Origin: Cellulomonas_A sp036279715
Lineage (GTDB): Bacteria; Actinomycetota; Actinomycetes; Actinomycetales; Cellulomonadaceae
NCBI RefSeq assembly: GCF_036279715.1
Contig: NZ_DASUIR010000065.1
Location: 1-64,000, forward strand
Length of the DNA: 64,000 nucleotides
Direction of reading: 5' to 3'
The notes beneath the pieces were generated by a model. It had not been told where the DNA came from, ran no database searches, and saw nothing but the letters and a program-made list of their open reading frames with translations. The position numbers and the translations under genes are program-made. How positions within the stretch are numbered: the first letter of the stretch is position 1; each line of letters begins with the position of its first letter. Positions 52,465 to 60,004 of this stretch are shown in pieces.

Positions 52465-52478
52465 TACCCAGGCGGGTA
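52465..52478. promoter_or_regulatory. CsoR/CstR-type operator, upstream of the repressor gene
   Basis: TACCC-AGGC-GGGTA repeats the palindrome found at 52001. It overlaps a -10 element TAACCT (52477-52482) in the same geometry as the first site. The repressor gene starts 31 bases downstream, indicating autoregulation. Confidence 0.75.
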
Positions 52479-52508
52479 ACCTTGGCGGGACGAGAGAAGA
52501 GGATCGGC

Positions 52509-52772
52509 ATGGAGCTCGACCGCACCGAGATGGGCAAGGTCATCAACCGGCTCAAGCGCGCCCAGGGCCAGCTGGCCGGCGTCCAGCGCATGCTCGAGGA
52601 GGGTCGCGACTGCGAGGACATCGTCACGCAGCTCGCCGCGGTGAGCCGCGCTCTCGACCGTGCCGGGTTCGCGATCATCGCCACCGGGATGCGGCAGTGC
52701 CTCACGCAGACGGACGGCGAAGAGCAGCTCGACGTCGCGAAGCTCGAGAAGCTGTTCCTGTCCCTGGCATGA
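52509..52772 (+). CDS. CsoR/CstR-family metal- or persulfide-sensing repressor
   Basis: The 87-residue all-alpha repressor has the family core VINRLKRAQGQLAGVQRMLEEGRDC. The sensing cysteines are Cys35 and Cys64, 29 residues apart as in CsoR and CstR. The Cu(I)-binding His of CsoR, four residues before the second Cys, is Gly60 here. That argues against a copper sensor and for a CstR-like persulfide sensor. ATG 52509 follows AGAGAAGAGGA. Its stop overlaps the next methyltransferase as ATGA. Confidence 0.88.
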   Translation: MELDRTEMGKVINRLKRAQGQLAGVQRMLEEGRDCEDIVTQLAAVSRALDRAGFAIIATGMRQCLTQTDGEEQLDVAKLEKLFLSLA

Positions 52773-53398
52773 GCACCACCGGCATGGACGCGGCCGCCTG
52801 GGATGCGCGGTATGCCGCGGGCGGCCGGGTCTGGACGCCGCAGCCGAACGTGTGGGCGGTCGAGGCACTCGGCGACCTGAGGCCCGGCACCGCGCTCGAC
52901 CTCGGCACGGGTGAGGGCCGGCACGCGCTGTGGCTCGCGGAGCTCGGCTGGGACGTGACGGCTGTCGACTTCTCCGCCGAGGCGCTCCGCACCGCCCGCG
53001 CGGTCCAGGCGGCCGACGCACCCGGCACGACCGCGCGCATCGACTGGGTCCACGCCGACCTGCTGACGTACGCACCCGAGCCCGGTTCGCAGGACGCGGT
53101 CCTGGTCATGTACATCCACCTGCTCGCCGCCGACCGACGCGCGCTCGTCCGGTCCGCGGCGCGCGCGCTCGCACCGGGCGGCACCCTCCTCGTCGTCGGC
53201 CACGACCTGACCAACCCGGCCGAGGGTGCAGGCGGGCCGTCCGACGCGACGGTGCTGTTCACGGCGCAGGACGTCGCCGCGGACCTGGCCGGGTCGGCGG
53301 GGGTCGAGGTGCGGCTCGCGGAGCGTCGAGCGCGAGCCGTCGAGGGAGCGCCGCGCCCCGCGCTCGACGCCGTCGTCGTGGCCGTGCGCACCGCCTGA
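52769..53398 (+). CDS. Class I methyltransferase (TehB-like)
   Basis: The 209-residue protein starts WDARYAAGGRVW and has the SAM motif ALDLGTGEGRHALWLAELGWDVTAVDFS, resembling TehB-type small methyltransferases that act on chalcogens or thiols. The ATG overlaps the repressor stop by four bases, so expression is coupled to the CstR-like protein. The substrate is unknown; a link to reactive sulfur or selenium/tellurium is inference from context. Confidence 0.85.
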   Translation: MSTTGMDAAAWDARYAAGGRVWTPQPNVWAVEALGDLRPGTALDLGTGEGRHALWLAELGWDVTAVDFSAEALRTARAVQAADAPGTTARIDWVHADLLTYAPEPGSQDAVLVMYIHLLAADRRALVRSAARALAPGGTLLVVGHDLTNPAEGAGGPSDATVLFTAQDVAADLAGSAGVEVRLAERRARAVEGAPRPALDAVVVAVRTA

Positions 53399-53440
53399 CA
53401 GCGCGCGCGCTGCCCCTCGCGGCACCCACCGCGATACACC

Positions 53441-54286
53441 TCAGATGTTCTTCTCCGGGTCGCCCAGCAGCTGGGCGACATGGTCGGGCACCGTGGTCGT
53501 CAGCTCCCGCGGGGGCCGCACGTAGCCGCTCGACGCAGGCGGCCGGTCGGGCAGCACGACCTTCTCGTGGGGCACGTCGGTGTACGGGATCGTCGAGAGC
53601 AGGTGCGCCATCATGTTGAGCCGTGCGTTCTTCTTGACGTCGGACTCCACGATGAACCACGGGCTCGCCGGCACGTCGGTGTGCACCAGCATCTCGTCCT
53701 TCGCGCGGGAGTAGTCCTCCCACCGGTTGATCGACTCGAGGTCCATCGGGCTGAGCTTCCACTGCCGCGCCGGGTCGTGCAGGCGTGAGCGGAAGCGCCG
53801 CAGCTGCTCGGCGTCCGAGACCGAGAACCAGTACTTGCGCAGCAGGATCCCGTCGTCGATCAGCATCTGCTCGAAGATCGGCGTCTGACGCATGAACCGC
53901 GTGTACTCCTGCGGGGTGCAGAAGCCCATGACGCGCTCGACCCCGGCCCGGTTGTACCAGGAGCGGTCGAACAGGACGATCTCGCCGGCAGCCGGCAGGT
54001 GTGCGATGTACCGCTGGTAGTACCACTCGCCGCGCTCCCGCTCGGTCGGGGTCGGCAGCGCCGCGATGCGGGCGACGCGGGGACTCAGGTACTGCGTGAT
54101 GCGCTTGATCGTGCCGCCCTTGCCGGCGGCGTCCCGCCCCTCGAAGATCACGACGATCCGCGCACCCGTCGCCCTGGCCCACAGCTGGACCTTGACGAGC
54201 TCCGACTGCAGCCGGAACAGCTCGGCCTCGTAGACCTTGTCGGACAGCTGGGGACCTCGGCTCGCGCCCGCCTTCTTCTTGCCCAT
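53441..54286 (-). CDS. ppk2: Polyphosphate kinase 2
   Basis: The 281-residue one-domain PPK2 uses polyphosphate to phosphorylate nucleotides. Walker A lies at residues 50-58 (GRDAAGKGG). The lid region GEWYYQRYIAHLPAAGEIVLFDRSWYNRAGVERVMG and the C-terminal WFIVESDVKKNARLN are typical. The subclass (AMP or ADP acceptor) was not resolved. ATG 54286 is six bases after TAACGT, suggesting a leaderless message. Confidence 0.94.
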   Translation of the reverse strand: MGKKKAGASRGPQLSDKVYEAELFRLQSELVKVQLWARATGARIVVIFEGRDAAGKGGTIKRITQYLSPRVARIAALPTPTERERGEWYYQRYIAHLPAAGEIVLFDRSWYNRAGVERVMGFCTPQEYTRFMRQTPIFEQMLIDDGILLRKYWFSVSDAEQLRRFRSRLHDPARQWKLSPMDLESINRWEDYSRAKDEMLVHTDVPASPWFIVESDVKKNARLNMMAHLLSTIPYTDVPHEKVVLPDRPPASSGYVRPPRELTTTVPDHVAQLLGDPEKNI

Positions 54287-54354
54287 GACGGGACGTTAGC
54301 GCTCCTGGCCCCCCGCCGCGCCCCTGCGACGCACGAGGCTGGGAGGATGGTCCT

Positions 54355-56916
54355 GTGCCCGCTCCCCCACGCCCGTTGAACCTCGCCGAGCGGATCCCCG
54401 CCGACCCCTCCGACCCCGACGCGCTCTACGACGCGTTCGTGGGCTGGGCGACCGACCAGGGCCTCGCGCTGTACCCGCACCAGGCGGAGTCTCTGCTCGA
54501 GCTCGTCACCGGATCGCACGTCATCCTGTCGACGCCCACGGGGTCCGGGAAGTCGCTCGTCGCGATCGCGGCGCACTTCATCGCCCTCGCGCAGGGCCGG
54601 CGCACCTACTACACGGCGCCGCTCAAGGCGCTCGTGAGCGAGAAGTTCTTCTCGCTCGTCGCGGCCTTCGGTTCGCAGAACGTCGGCATGATGACGGGCG
54701 ACTCGGCGGTCAACCCCGGCGCGCCCATCATCTGCTGCACCGCGGAGATCCTGGCGAACATCACGCTGCGTCACGGCGACGACGCGGACGTCGGCCAGGT
54801 CGTCATGGACGAGTTCCACTTCTACGCCGACCCGCAGCGGGGCTGGGCGTGGCAGGTCCCGCTGCTCGAGCTGACGCACGCGCAGTTCATCCTGATGTCC
54901 GCGACGCTCGGTGACGTCAGCTTCTTCGCCGAGGACATCGCGCGCCGCACGGGCGTCCCGGTGGCGGTCATCGCGGACGCCGAGCGGCCCGTCCCACTGA
55001 CGTTCTCCTATGCGATCGAGCCGCTCCACGAGCTGCTCGAGGAGCTCGTCCGGACCCGGCGCTCCCCGGTCTACGTCGTCCACTTCACCCAGCGTGAGGC
55101 CGTCGAGCGGGCCCAGGCTCTCATGTCGATGACCCTCGCGAGCCGCGAGCAGCGCGACCTGATCGCCGACGAGCTGGGCGCGTTCCGGTTCGGCCCGGGG
55201 TTCGGCAAGACGCTGTCGCGGCTGCTGCGCCACGGGATCGGGGTCCACCACGCCGGGATGCTGCCCAAGTACCGCCGCGTCGTCGAGCGCCTGACCCAGA
55301 AGGGCCTGCTCCAGGTCGTGTGCGGCACCGACACGCTCGGCGTCGGCATCAACGTCCCGATCCGCACGGTCCTGCTCACGTCGCTCGTGAAGTACGACGG
55401 CGTGCGCATGCGGCACCTGTCGGCGCGCGAGTTCCACCAGATCGCCGGGCGCGCCGGCCGGGCCGGCTTCGACACCGTCGGCGAGGTCATCGTGCTCGCG
55501 CCCGAGCACGTCATCGAGAACCGCAAGCTGCTCGCCCGGGCGGGCGACGACCCCAAGAAGATCAAGAAGATCGTCCGCAAGAAGGCGCCTGACGGCGCGG
55601 TCAACTGGACGGACAAGACCTTCGAGCGGCTGCGTGACGCTCCCCCGGAACCGTTGACGTCGAGCTTCAGCGTGACCCACGCGATGGTCCTCAACGTGCT
55701 CGTGCGCCCGGGCGACCCCGTGGCGGCGATGACACGCCTGCTCACCGACAACCACGAGCCGGAGGGTGCGCGCGGCCTGCACGTCCGTCAGGCCGTGGCC
55801 GTCTACCGCTCGCTGCGCACGGCCGGCGTCGTGGAACGCGTGCGGCTGCCCGACGACGGGACCGGGCACGTGCGCCGCACGGTCCGTCTCACGGTCGACG
55901 TCCCCGCGAACTTCGCGCTCAACCAGCCCCTGTCGCCGTTCGCGTTCGCCGCGCTCGACCTGCTCAACCCCGAGGACCCGGCGTACGCGCACGACGTCGT
56001 CTCGGTCATCGAGGCGACGCTCGACGACCCGCGCCAGGTGCTGTCCGCGCAGGAGAACAAGGCCCGCGGCGAGGCGGTCGCCGCAATGAAGGCGGACGGT
56101 CTCGAGTACGACGAGCGGATGGCGCTGCTCGAGGGCGTGACGTACCCGCGACCGCTCGCCGAGATGCTGAACGCAGCGTTCTTCACGTATCGCCGCACCA
56201 ACCCGTGGGTCGCCGACCAGGAGCTCTCGCCCAAGTCGATCGTCCGCGAGATGCACGAGAAGGCGATGACGTTCGCCGAGTACGTCCAGGTCTACTCGCT
56301 CGACCGTACCGAGGGCGTGCTGCTGCGCTACCTCGCGGACGCCTACCGGGCGCTACGGCAGACGGTTCCCGAGGAGGCTCGCACCGAGGAGCTCAGCGAG
56401 CTGATCGAGTGGCTCGGCGAGCTCGTCCGGCGCACCGACTCGAGCCTGCTCGACGAGTGGGAGCGGCTGCGCAACCCGCTCGACGAGACCGGCGCAGACG
56501 TGCCCGGCGGGATCGACGACGACACCCCGCCGCCCATCACGGCCAACCCGCGCGCGTTCCGGGCGCTGGTCCGCGGTGCGCTCTTCCGACGTGTCGAGAT
56601 GGCGGCCCGCGAGCGATACGCGGCCCTCGGCGCCCTGGGCGACCTCGACCTCGAGGGCGCGCCGTGGGACACCGACCGCTGGGCGGATGCGCTCGACCCG
56701 TACTACGACGACCACGACGAGATCCTCACCGGCTCGCCCGCACGCGGACCCGGGCTCTTCCAGGTCACCGAACGGGCCGCGACGTGGGAGGTCCGCCAGC
56801 TGCTCGACGACCCGGCGGGCGACCACGACTGGCGCATCGACGCCGTCGTCGACCTCGAGGGGTCCGACGTGGCCGGCGAGGTCGTGCTGCGGATCGCCGC
56901 CGTCGGGCCGCTCTGA
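54355..56916 (+). CDS. DEAD/DEAH-box helicase with DUF3516
   Basis: The 853-residue SF2 helicase has Walker A at residues 60-67 (TPTGSGKS), the DEFH box at 153-156 (VVMDEFHFY), motif III MSATL and motif VI HQIAGRAGRAG. The 400-residue C-terminal region matches the DUF3516-type architecture of actinobacterial Ski2-like RNA helicases. It probably unwinds RNA. The GTG start has GGAGG about eight bases upstream. It is divergent from ppk2. Confidence 0.92.
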   Translation: MPAPPRPLNLAERIPADPSDPDALYDAFVGWATDQGLALYPHQAESLLELVTGSHVILSTPTGSGKSLVAIAAHFIALAQGRRTYYTAPLKALVSEKFFSLVAAFGSQNVGMMTGDSAVNPGAPIICCTAEILANITLRHGDDADVGQVVMDEFHFYADPQRGWAWQVPLLELTHAQFILMSATLGDVSFFAEDIARRTGVPVAVIADAERPVPLTFSYAIEPLHELLEELVRTRRSPVYVVHFTQREAVERAQALMSMTLASREQRDLIADELGAFRFGPGFGKTLSRLLRHGIGVHHAGMLPKYRRVVERLTQKGLLQVVCGTDTLGVGINVPIRTVLLTSLVKYDGVRMRHLSAREFHQIAGRAGRAGFDTVGEVIVLAPEHVIENRKLLARAGDDPKKIKKIVRKKAPDGAVNWTDKTFERLRDAPPEPLTSSFSVTHAMVLNVLVRPGDPVAAMTRLLTDNHEPEGARGLHVRQAVAVYRSLRTAGVVERVRLPDDGTGHVRRTVRLTVDVPANFALNQPLSPFAFAALDLLNPEDPAYAHDVVSVIEATLDDPRQVLSAQENKARGEAVAAMKADGLEYDERMALLEGVTYPRPLAEMLNAAFFTYRRTNPWVADQELSPKSIVREMHEKAMTFAEYVQVYSLDRTEGVLLRYLADAYRALRQTVPEEARTEELSELIEWLGELVRRTDSSLLDEWERLRNPLDETGADVPGGIDDDTPPPITANPRAFRALVRGALFRRVEMAARERYAALGALGDLDLEGAPWDTDRWADALDPYYDDHDEILTGSPARGPGLFQVTERAATWEVRQLLDDPAGDHDWRIDAVVDLEGSDVAGEVVLRIAAVGPL

Positions 56917-56958
56917 GCGCGGGCCGGACCCGAACGAGCCCGGCCCGACGCACCGTGG

Positions 56959-56977
56959 CAAGGTAAGCCAATCCTGC
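56959..56977. promoter_or_regulatory. Iron-box-like site 1 upstream of the VIT gene
   Basis: This 19-base segment matches the DtxR/IdeR consensus TWAGGTWAGSCTWACCTWA at 14 of 19 positions. It contains AGGTAAGCC followed by ATCCT. It lies about 76 bases upstream of the presumed start of the VIT message. A related copy lies 30 bases further on. Confidence 0.5.
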
Positions 56978-56988
56978 GTTTGCGCAGG

Positions 56989-57007
56989 TCAGGACAGCCA
57001 AACCTGC
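56989..57007. promoter_or_regulatory. Iron-box-like site 2 upstream of the VIT gene
   Basis: This copy (AGGACAGCC then AACCT) matches the DtxR/IdeR consensus at 13 of 19 positions and shares AGCCAA-N-CCTGCG with site 1. Its centre is about 46 bases upstream of the expected start. Tandem IdeR sites upstream of -35 act as activators at M. tuberculosis bfrB. Confidence 0.45.
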
Positions 57008-57043
57008 GATGACAGATCCCCGGGCGCGCTCTACCCTTACCGC

Positions 57044-57631
57044 GTGACCACTCAGACAATCCCGGACCTTGGTCCTACGCGCATGGTGATCGACGGCGCC
57101 AGCGCCACGCGCCTCAACTGGCTGCGCGCCGCCGTCCTCGGCGCCAACGATGGGATCGTCTCCATCGCCGCGCTGGTCGTGGGTGTCGCGGCCGCGTCCT
57201 CCTCGCTGTCCGCCATCGCCATCTCGGGCGTCGCCGGGCTCGTCGCCGGCGCCCTGTCGATGGCCTCGGGCGAGTACGTGTCGGTCAGCAGCCAACGCGA
57301 CGCCGAGCGTGTCCTCATCCAGCGCGCGAGGGAGGGTGGTGGCTCGGGCGAGCACCACCTCACCAACGCCTGGCACGCGGCCGGGGCGTCGCTCGCAGCA
57401 TTCTTCGTCGGCGGCATCATCCCCCTCGTCGCGGTGCTCGCGACCCCGGCGGCCGCTCGGGTCATCGCGACGTTCGTCGCCGTCGTCGTCGCACTCACGC
57501 TCACCGGATACCTCAGCGCGCGGCTCGGTGGCGCGCCCGTCGCCCGCGCGATGGCTCGCAACGTGGTCGGCGGCGGCCTCGCCATGGCCATCACCTACGG
57601 CGTCGGCAACCTCGTCGGCCTCGCCTTCTGA
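57044..57631 (+). CDS. VIT1/CCC1-family iron transporter
   Basis: The 195-residue membrane protein has the family's first helix LRAAVLGANDGIVSIAALVVGVA and the conserved MASGEYVSVSSQRDAE before the short cytoplasmic part. Four to five helices are predicted. The plant/yeast members move Fe2+ and Mn2+ out of the cytosol. GTG 57044 is six bases after TACCCT, suggesting a leaderless message. Two iron-box-like repeats lie just upstream, which supports an iron-detoxification role. Confidence 0.9.
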   Translation: MTTQTIPDLGPTRMVIDGASATRLNWLRAAVLGANDGIVSIAALVVGVAAASSSLSAIAISGVAGLVAGALSMASGEYVSVSSQRDAERVLIQRAREGGGSGEHHLTNAWHAAGASLAAFFVGGIIPLVAVLATPAAARVIATFVAVVVALTLTGYLSARLGGAPVARAMARNVVGGGLAMAITYGVGNLVGLAF

Positions 57632-57668
57632 CGCAGCTCTCGGCACCCGTGCGCCGTAGCCTGCTCCG

Positions 57669-58166
57669 GTGAGCAAGCCGCACCACACCCCCTCCGGCAC
57701 CCCGGCGCTCGTCGCGCTCGCTGCGGCGGGCGTGCCCCACACCGCGCACGTCTACGAGCACGACCCCTCCACCCCGGTGGGCTACGGCCTCGAGGCGGCA
57801 CATGTGCTCGGCATCCCGCCCGAGCAGGTCTACAAGACCCTCATGGCGACCGTCGACGGTGCGCTCACGGTCGCGGTCGTCCCCGTGGCGGGCATGCTCG
57901 ACCTCAAGGCGCTCGCCCAGGCGGTCGGCGGCAAGAAGGCCGTGATGGCTGACAAGAGCGCCGCGGAGCGGGCCACCGGGTACGTCGTCGGAGGGATCTC
58001 CCCGCTCGGGCAGAAGACCGCGCACACGACAGTGCTGGACGAGACGGTGTGGCTGTTCGACACCGTGTTCGTCTCGGGCGGTCGGCGCGGGCTCGACGTC
58101 GAGCTCGCCCCCGAGGACCTCGTGCGCCTGACGGACGCGATCGTCGCGGACATCGCCCGCGGCTGA
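57669..58166 (+). CDS. ybaK: Cys-tRNA(Pro) deacylase YbaK
   Basis: The 165-residue protein is a full-length YbaK, which removes Cys wrongly attached to tRNA-Pro. It has VYEHDPS at the N-terminus, the active-site Lys in QVYKTLMA, and the GGKKAVMADKSAAERATGYVVGGISPLGQK region. GTG 57669 is six bases after TAGCCT. It follows the VIT gene by 37 bases but has its own -10. Confidence 0.93.
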   Translation: MSKPHHTPSGTPALVALAAAGVPHTAHVYEHDPSTPVGYGLEAAHVLGIPPEQVYKTLMATVDGALTVAVVPVAGMLDLKALAQAVGGKKAVMADKSAAERATGYVVGGISPLGQKTAHTTVLDETVWLFDTVFVSGGRRGLDVELAPEDLVRLTDAIVADIARG

Positions 58167-58168
58167 GC

Positions 58169-58567
58169 TCAACGGCCGTATGCGGCGAACGCGCGATCGG
58201 TCGGCACGATCTGCTTGCCGAGCGGCAGCAGCGAGATCGGGATGAGCTTGAGGTTCGCGATCGCGAGCGGGATGCCGATGATCGTGACGGCGAGGGCGGC
58301 CGCGGTCGTGAGGTGCGCGATCGCGATCCACACCCCGGCGACGAGGATCCAGATGATGTTGCCGAGCACCGACCAGCCGCCTGCGTCAGGCTTGTCCACG
58401 ATCGTCCGGCCGAACGGCCACAGCACGTAGTTCGCGATCCGGAACGAGGCGATGCCGAACGGGATCGTCACGATCAGCACGCAGCAGAGGACGCCGGCCA
58501 GCGCGTACCCGACCGCGAGCCAGAATCCCGCGAGCACGAGCCAGATCAGGTTGAGGAGGGTCTTCAC
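58169..58567 (-). CDS. YccF domain membrane protein
   Basis: The 132-residue protein has two YccF domains. Helices TLLNLIWLVLAGFWLAVGYA and VLCCVLIVTIPFGIASFRIA are followed by a repeat with NIIWILVAGVWIAIAHLTT and ITIIGIPLAIANLKL-like sequence. Four helices are likely. The function is unknown. GTG 58567 is used; GTG 58576 is an alternative start. It converges on ybaK with only two bases between stops. Confidence 0.88.
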   Translation of the reverse strand: MKTLLNLIWLVLAGFWLAVGYALAGVLCCVLIVTIPFGIASFRIANYVLWPFGRTIVDKPDAGGWSVLGNIIWILVAGVWIAIAHLTTAAALAVTIIGIPLAIANLKLIPISLLPLGKQIVPTDRAFAAYGR

Positions 58568-58666
58568 GACACCCACTGTCCACCACCGGCGGTGCGTCCG
58601 ACATCGGGGATCGCCCTGACACGGGTGCCGACCGTCCCAGGGATCACCCCGGTAGGGTGTCGCCTC

Positions 58667-59437
58667 GTGATCTCCGACGACGCACGCGCCAAGGTCGCGA
58701 GTCGCCTCGCGCGGGTTCGCGACCGCATCGCCGCCGCGGAGATCGATGCGGGCCGCCCCGCGGGTTCGGTGCGTCTGCTGCTCGCGACCAAGACCGTGCC
58801 CGTCGAGCTGGTCCGAGCTGCGCTCGACGCGGACAACCTCGCGCGCACCGCCCTGGACGCGCGCCCTGGCACCCGTGGGCCGAGCTCTCCGGTCATCCTC
58901 GGCGAGAACCGGGTCCAGGAGCTCGTGGCCAAGGCGCCGCACCTCGCCGACCTCTCCCCCGAGCTGCACCTCATCGGTCCGCTCCAGTCGAACAAGGTCG
59001 CTGCGGCCTCGCGCTGGGCGTCGTGCATCGAGTCCGTCGACACCCTCGGCCTCGCGGTGCGGCTCGCTGACCGTGCGCTCGGATCCGGCCGTGTCCTCGA
59101 GGTCTACGTCCAGGTCAACGTCTCGGGCGAGCCGACCAAGCACGGCGTTGCTCCGCAGCAGGCGGTCGAGCTCGCGGTGCAGGTCGCGGCACTCGGGGGC
59201 CTGCGGCTGCGCGGCCTCATGACGGTCGGCGCCAACACGCCCGAGCAGTCGGCCGTCCGCGCCGGCTACGCGCTGCTGCGCGAGCTCGGCGAGCGGATCG
59301 TGCGCAGCGGCTCTGACGGCACCGCGGGCGCGACAGGACTGTCGATGGGCATGAGCCGCGACCTGGAGCTGGCGATCGCCGAGGGCGCGACGGTCGTCAG
59401 GACCGGGACCGCGGTCTTCGGCACCCGGCCGCCCTGA
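58667..59437 (+). CDS. yggS: YggS-family pyridoxal-phosphate homeostasis protein
   Basis: The 256-residue protein belongs to the YggS/PLPBP family, which buffers pyridoxal 5'-phosphate. The PLP Lys lies in LLATKTVPVELV. ILGENRVQELV, HLIGPLQSNK, VQVNVSGEPTKHGV and LSMGMSRDLELAIAEGAT follow the usual barrel order. A 19-residue Arg/Pro-rich insert precedes ILGENRVQE. GTG 58667 is eight bases after TAGGGT. Confidence 0.92.
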   Translation: MISDDARAKVASRLARVRDRIAAAEIDAGRPAGSVRLLLATKTVPVELVRAALDADNLARTALDARPGTRGPSSPVILGENRVQELVAKAPHLADLSPELHLIGPLQSNKVAAASRWASCIESVDTLGLAVRLADRALGSGRVLEVYVQVNVSGEPTKHGVAPQQAVELAVQVAALGGLRLRGLMTVGANTPEQSAVRAGYALLRELGERIVRSGSDGTAGATGLSMGMSRDLELAIAEGATVVRTGTAVFGTRPP

Positions 59438-59498
59438 CGCCCCTCAGCTGCGATCGGCGGGCCGCACTGCACTGCGCAGGGGAGCCCCGGCCGTGCGG

Positions 59499-59957
59499 TC
59501 ATTGCAGGCTCCCGACCGCCGCCCACGCCAACGCACTGTCGACGAGCTCGGCCCTCAGCTGATGCGGGAGCGCTTCCAGCCGGACCCATCCGAAACGCTC
59601 GGCCGACGCGTCGAGGTCGTCGTCGAGCAGCCCGCCGACGATGCGACCCGCGTACACGATGCGGATCGCGTGCGTGTCGGTCGACGCCGAGCGACGGTTG
59701 GACGGGACGAGCGAAGCGCGCCACGAGTCGATCCCGAGCACGTCCCGGACCTCGACGACGAGCGACGTGCGTGCCAGGACCTCGCGCCGGACTGCGGTCG
59801 GCGGGTCCTCCCCGAACTGGAGCGCACCGCCGGGCAGCGTCCACGCCGGTCCGCTGGGGCTACGCCACCGCTCGAGCAGCACCCGGTCGTCATCGACACA
59901 GAGCGCGTAGGCCGCGACTCGTGTCGCGCGGTCGCGCCCCTCGACGGTCCCCTTCAT
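59499..59957 (-). CDS. Nudix-fold protein with a degenerate Nudix box
   Basis: The 152-residue protein aligns with Nudix hydrolases around GGALQFGE and REV. The box keeps Gly44, Glu50, Arg58 and Glu59. The two catalytic glutamates of REUXEEXGU are Ala62 and Arg63, and the Gly is Ser65. It may therefore be inactive as a hydrolase or serve as a ligand-binding domain. ATG 59957 starts the protein. It is downstream of the LCP gene. Confidence 0.85.
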   Translation of the reverse strand: MKGTVEGRDRATRVAAYALCVDDDRVLLERWRSPSGPAWTLPGGALQFGEDPPTAVRREVLARTSLVVEVRDVLGIDSWRASLVPSNRRSASTDTHAIRIVYAGRIVGGLLDDDLDASAERFGWVRLEALPHQLRAELVDSALAWAAVGSLQ

Positions 59958-60004
59958 CGCACTCCCTCCGGGACGCGGCCACGATGCCGCGCTCCGGCAC
60001 GCTA

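Noticed and set aside
52509..52772. Copper-sensing CsoR
   Set aside because: The His ligand is Gly60 and no copper pump or chaperone gene is near; a CstR-like role is more consistent.
53399..53440. CAGCGCGCGCGCTG palindrome as an operator or terminator
   Set aside because: It is low-complexity GC alternation between two convergent genes and lacks a loop, so it was not called.
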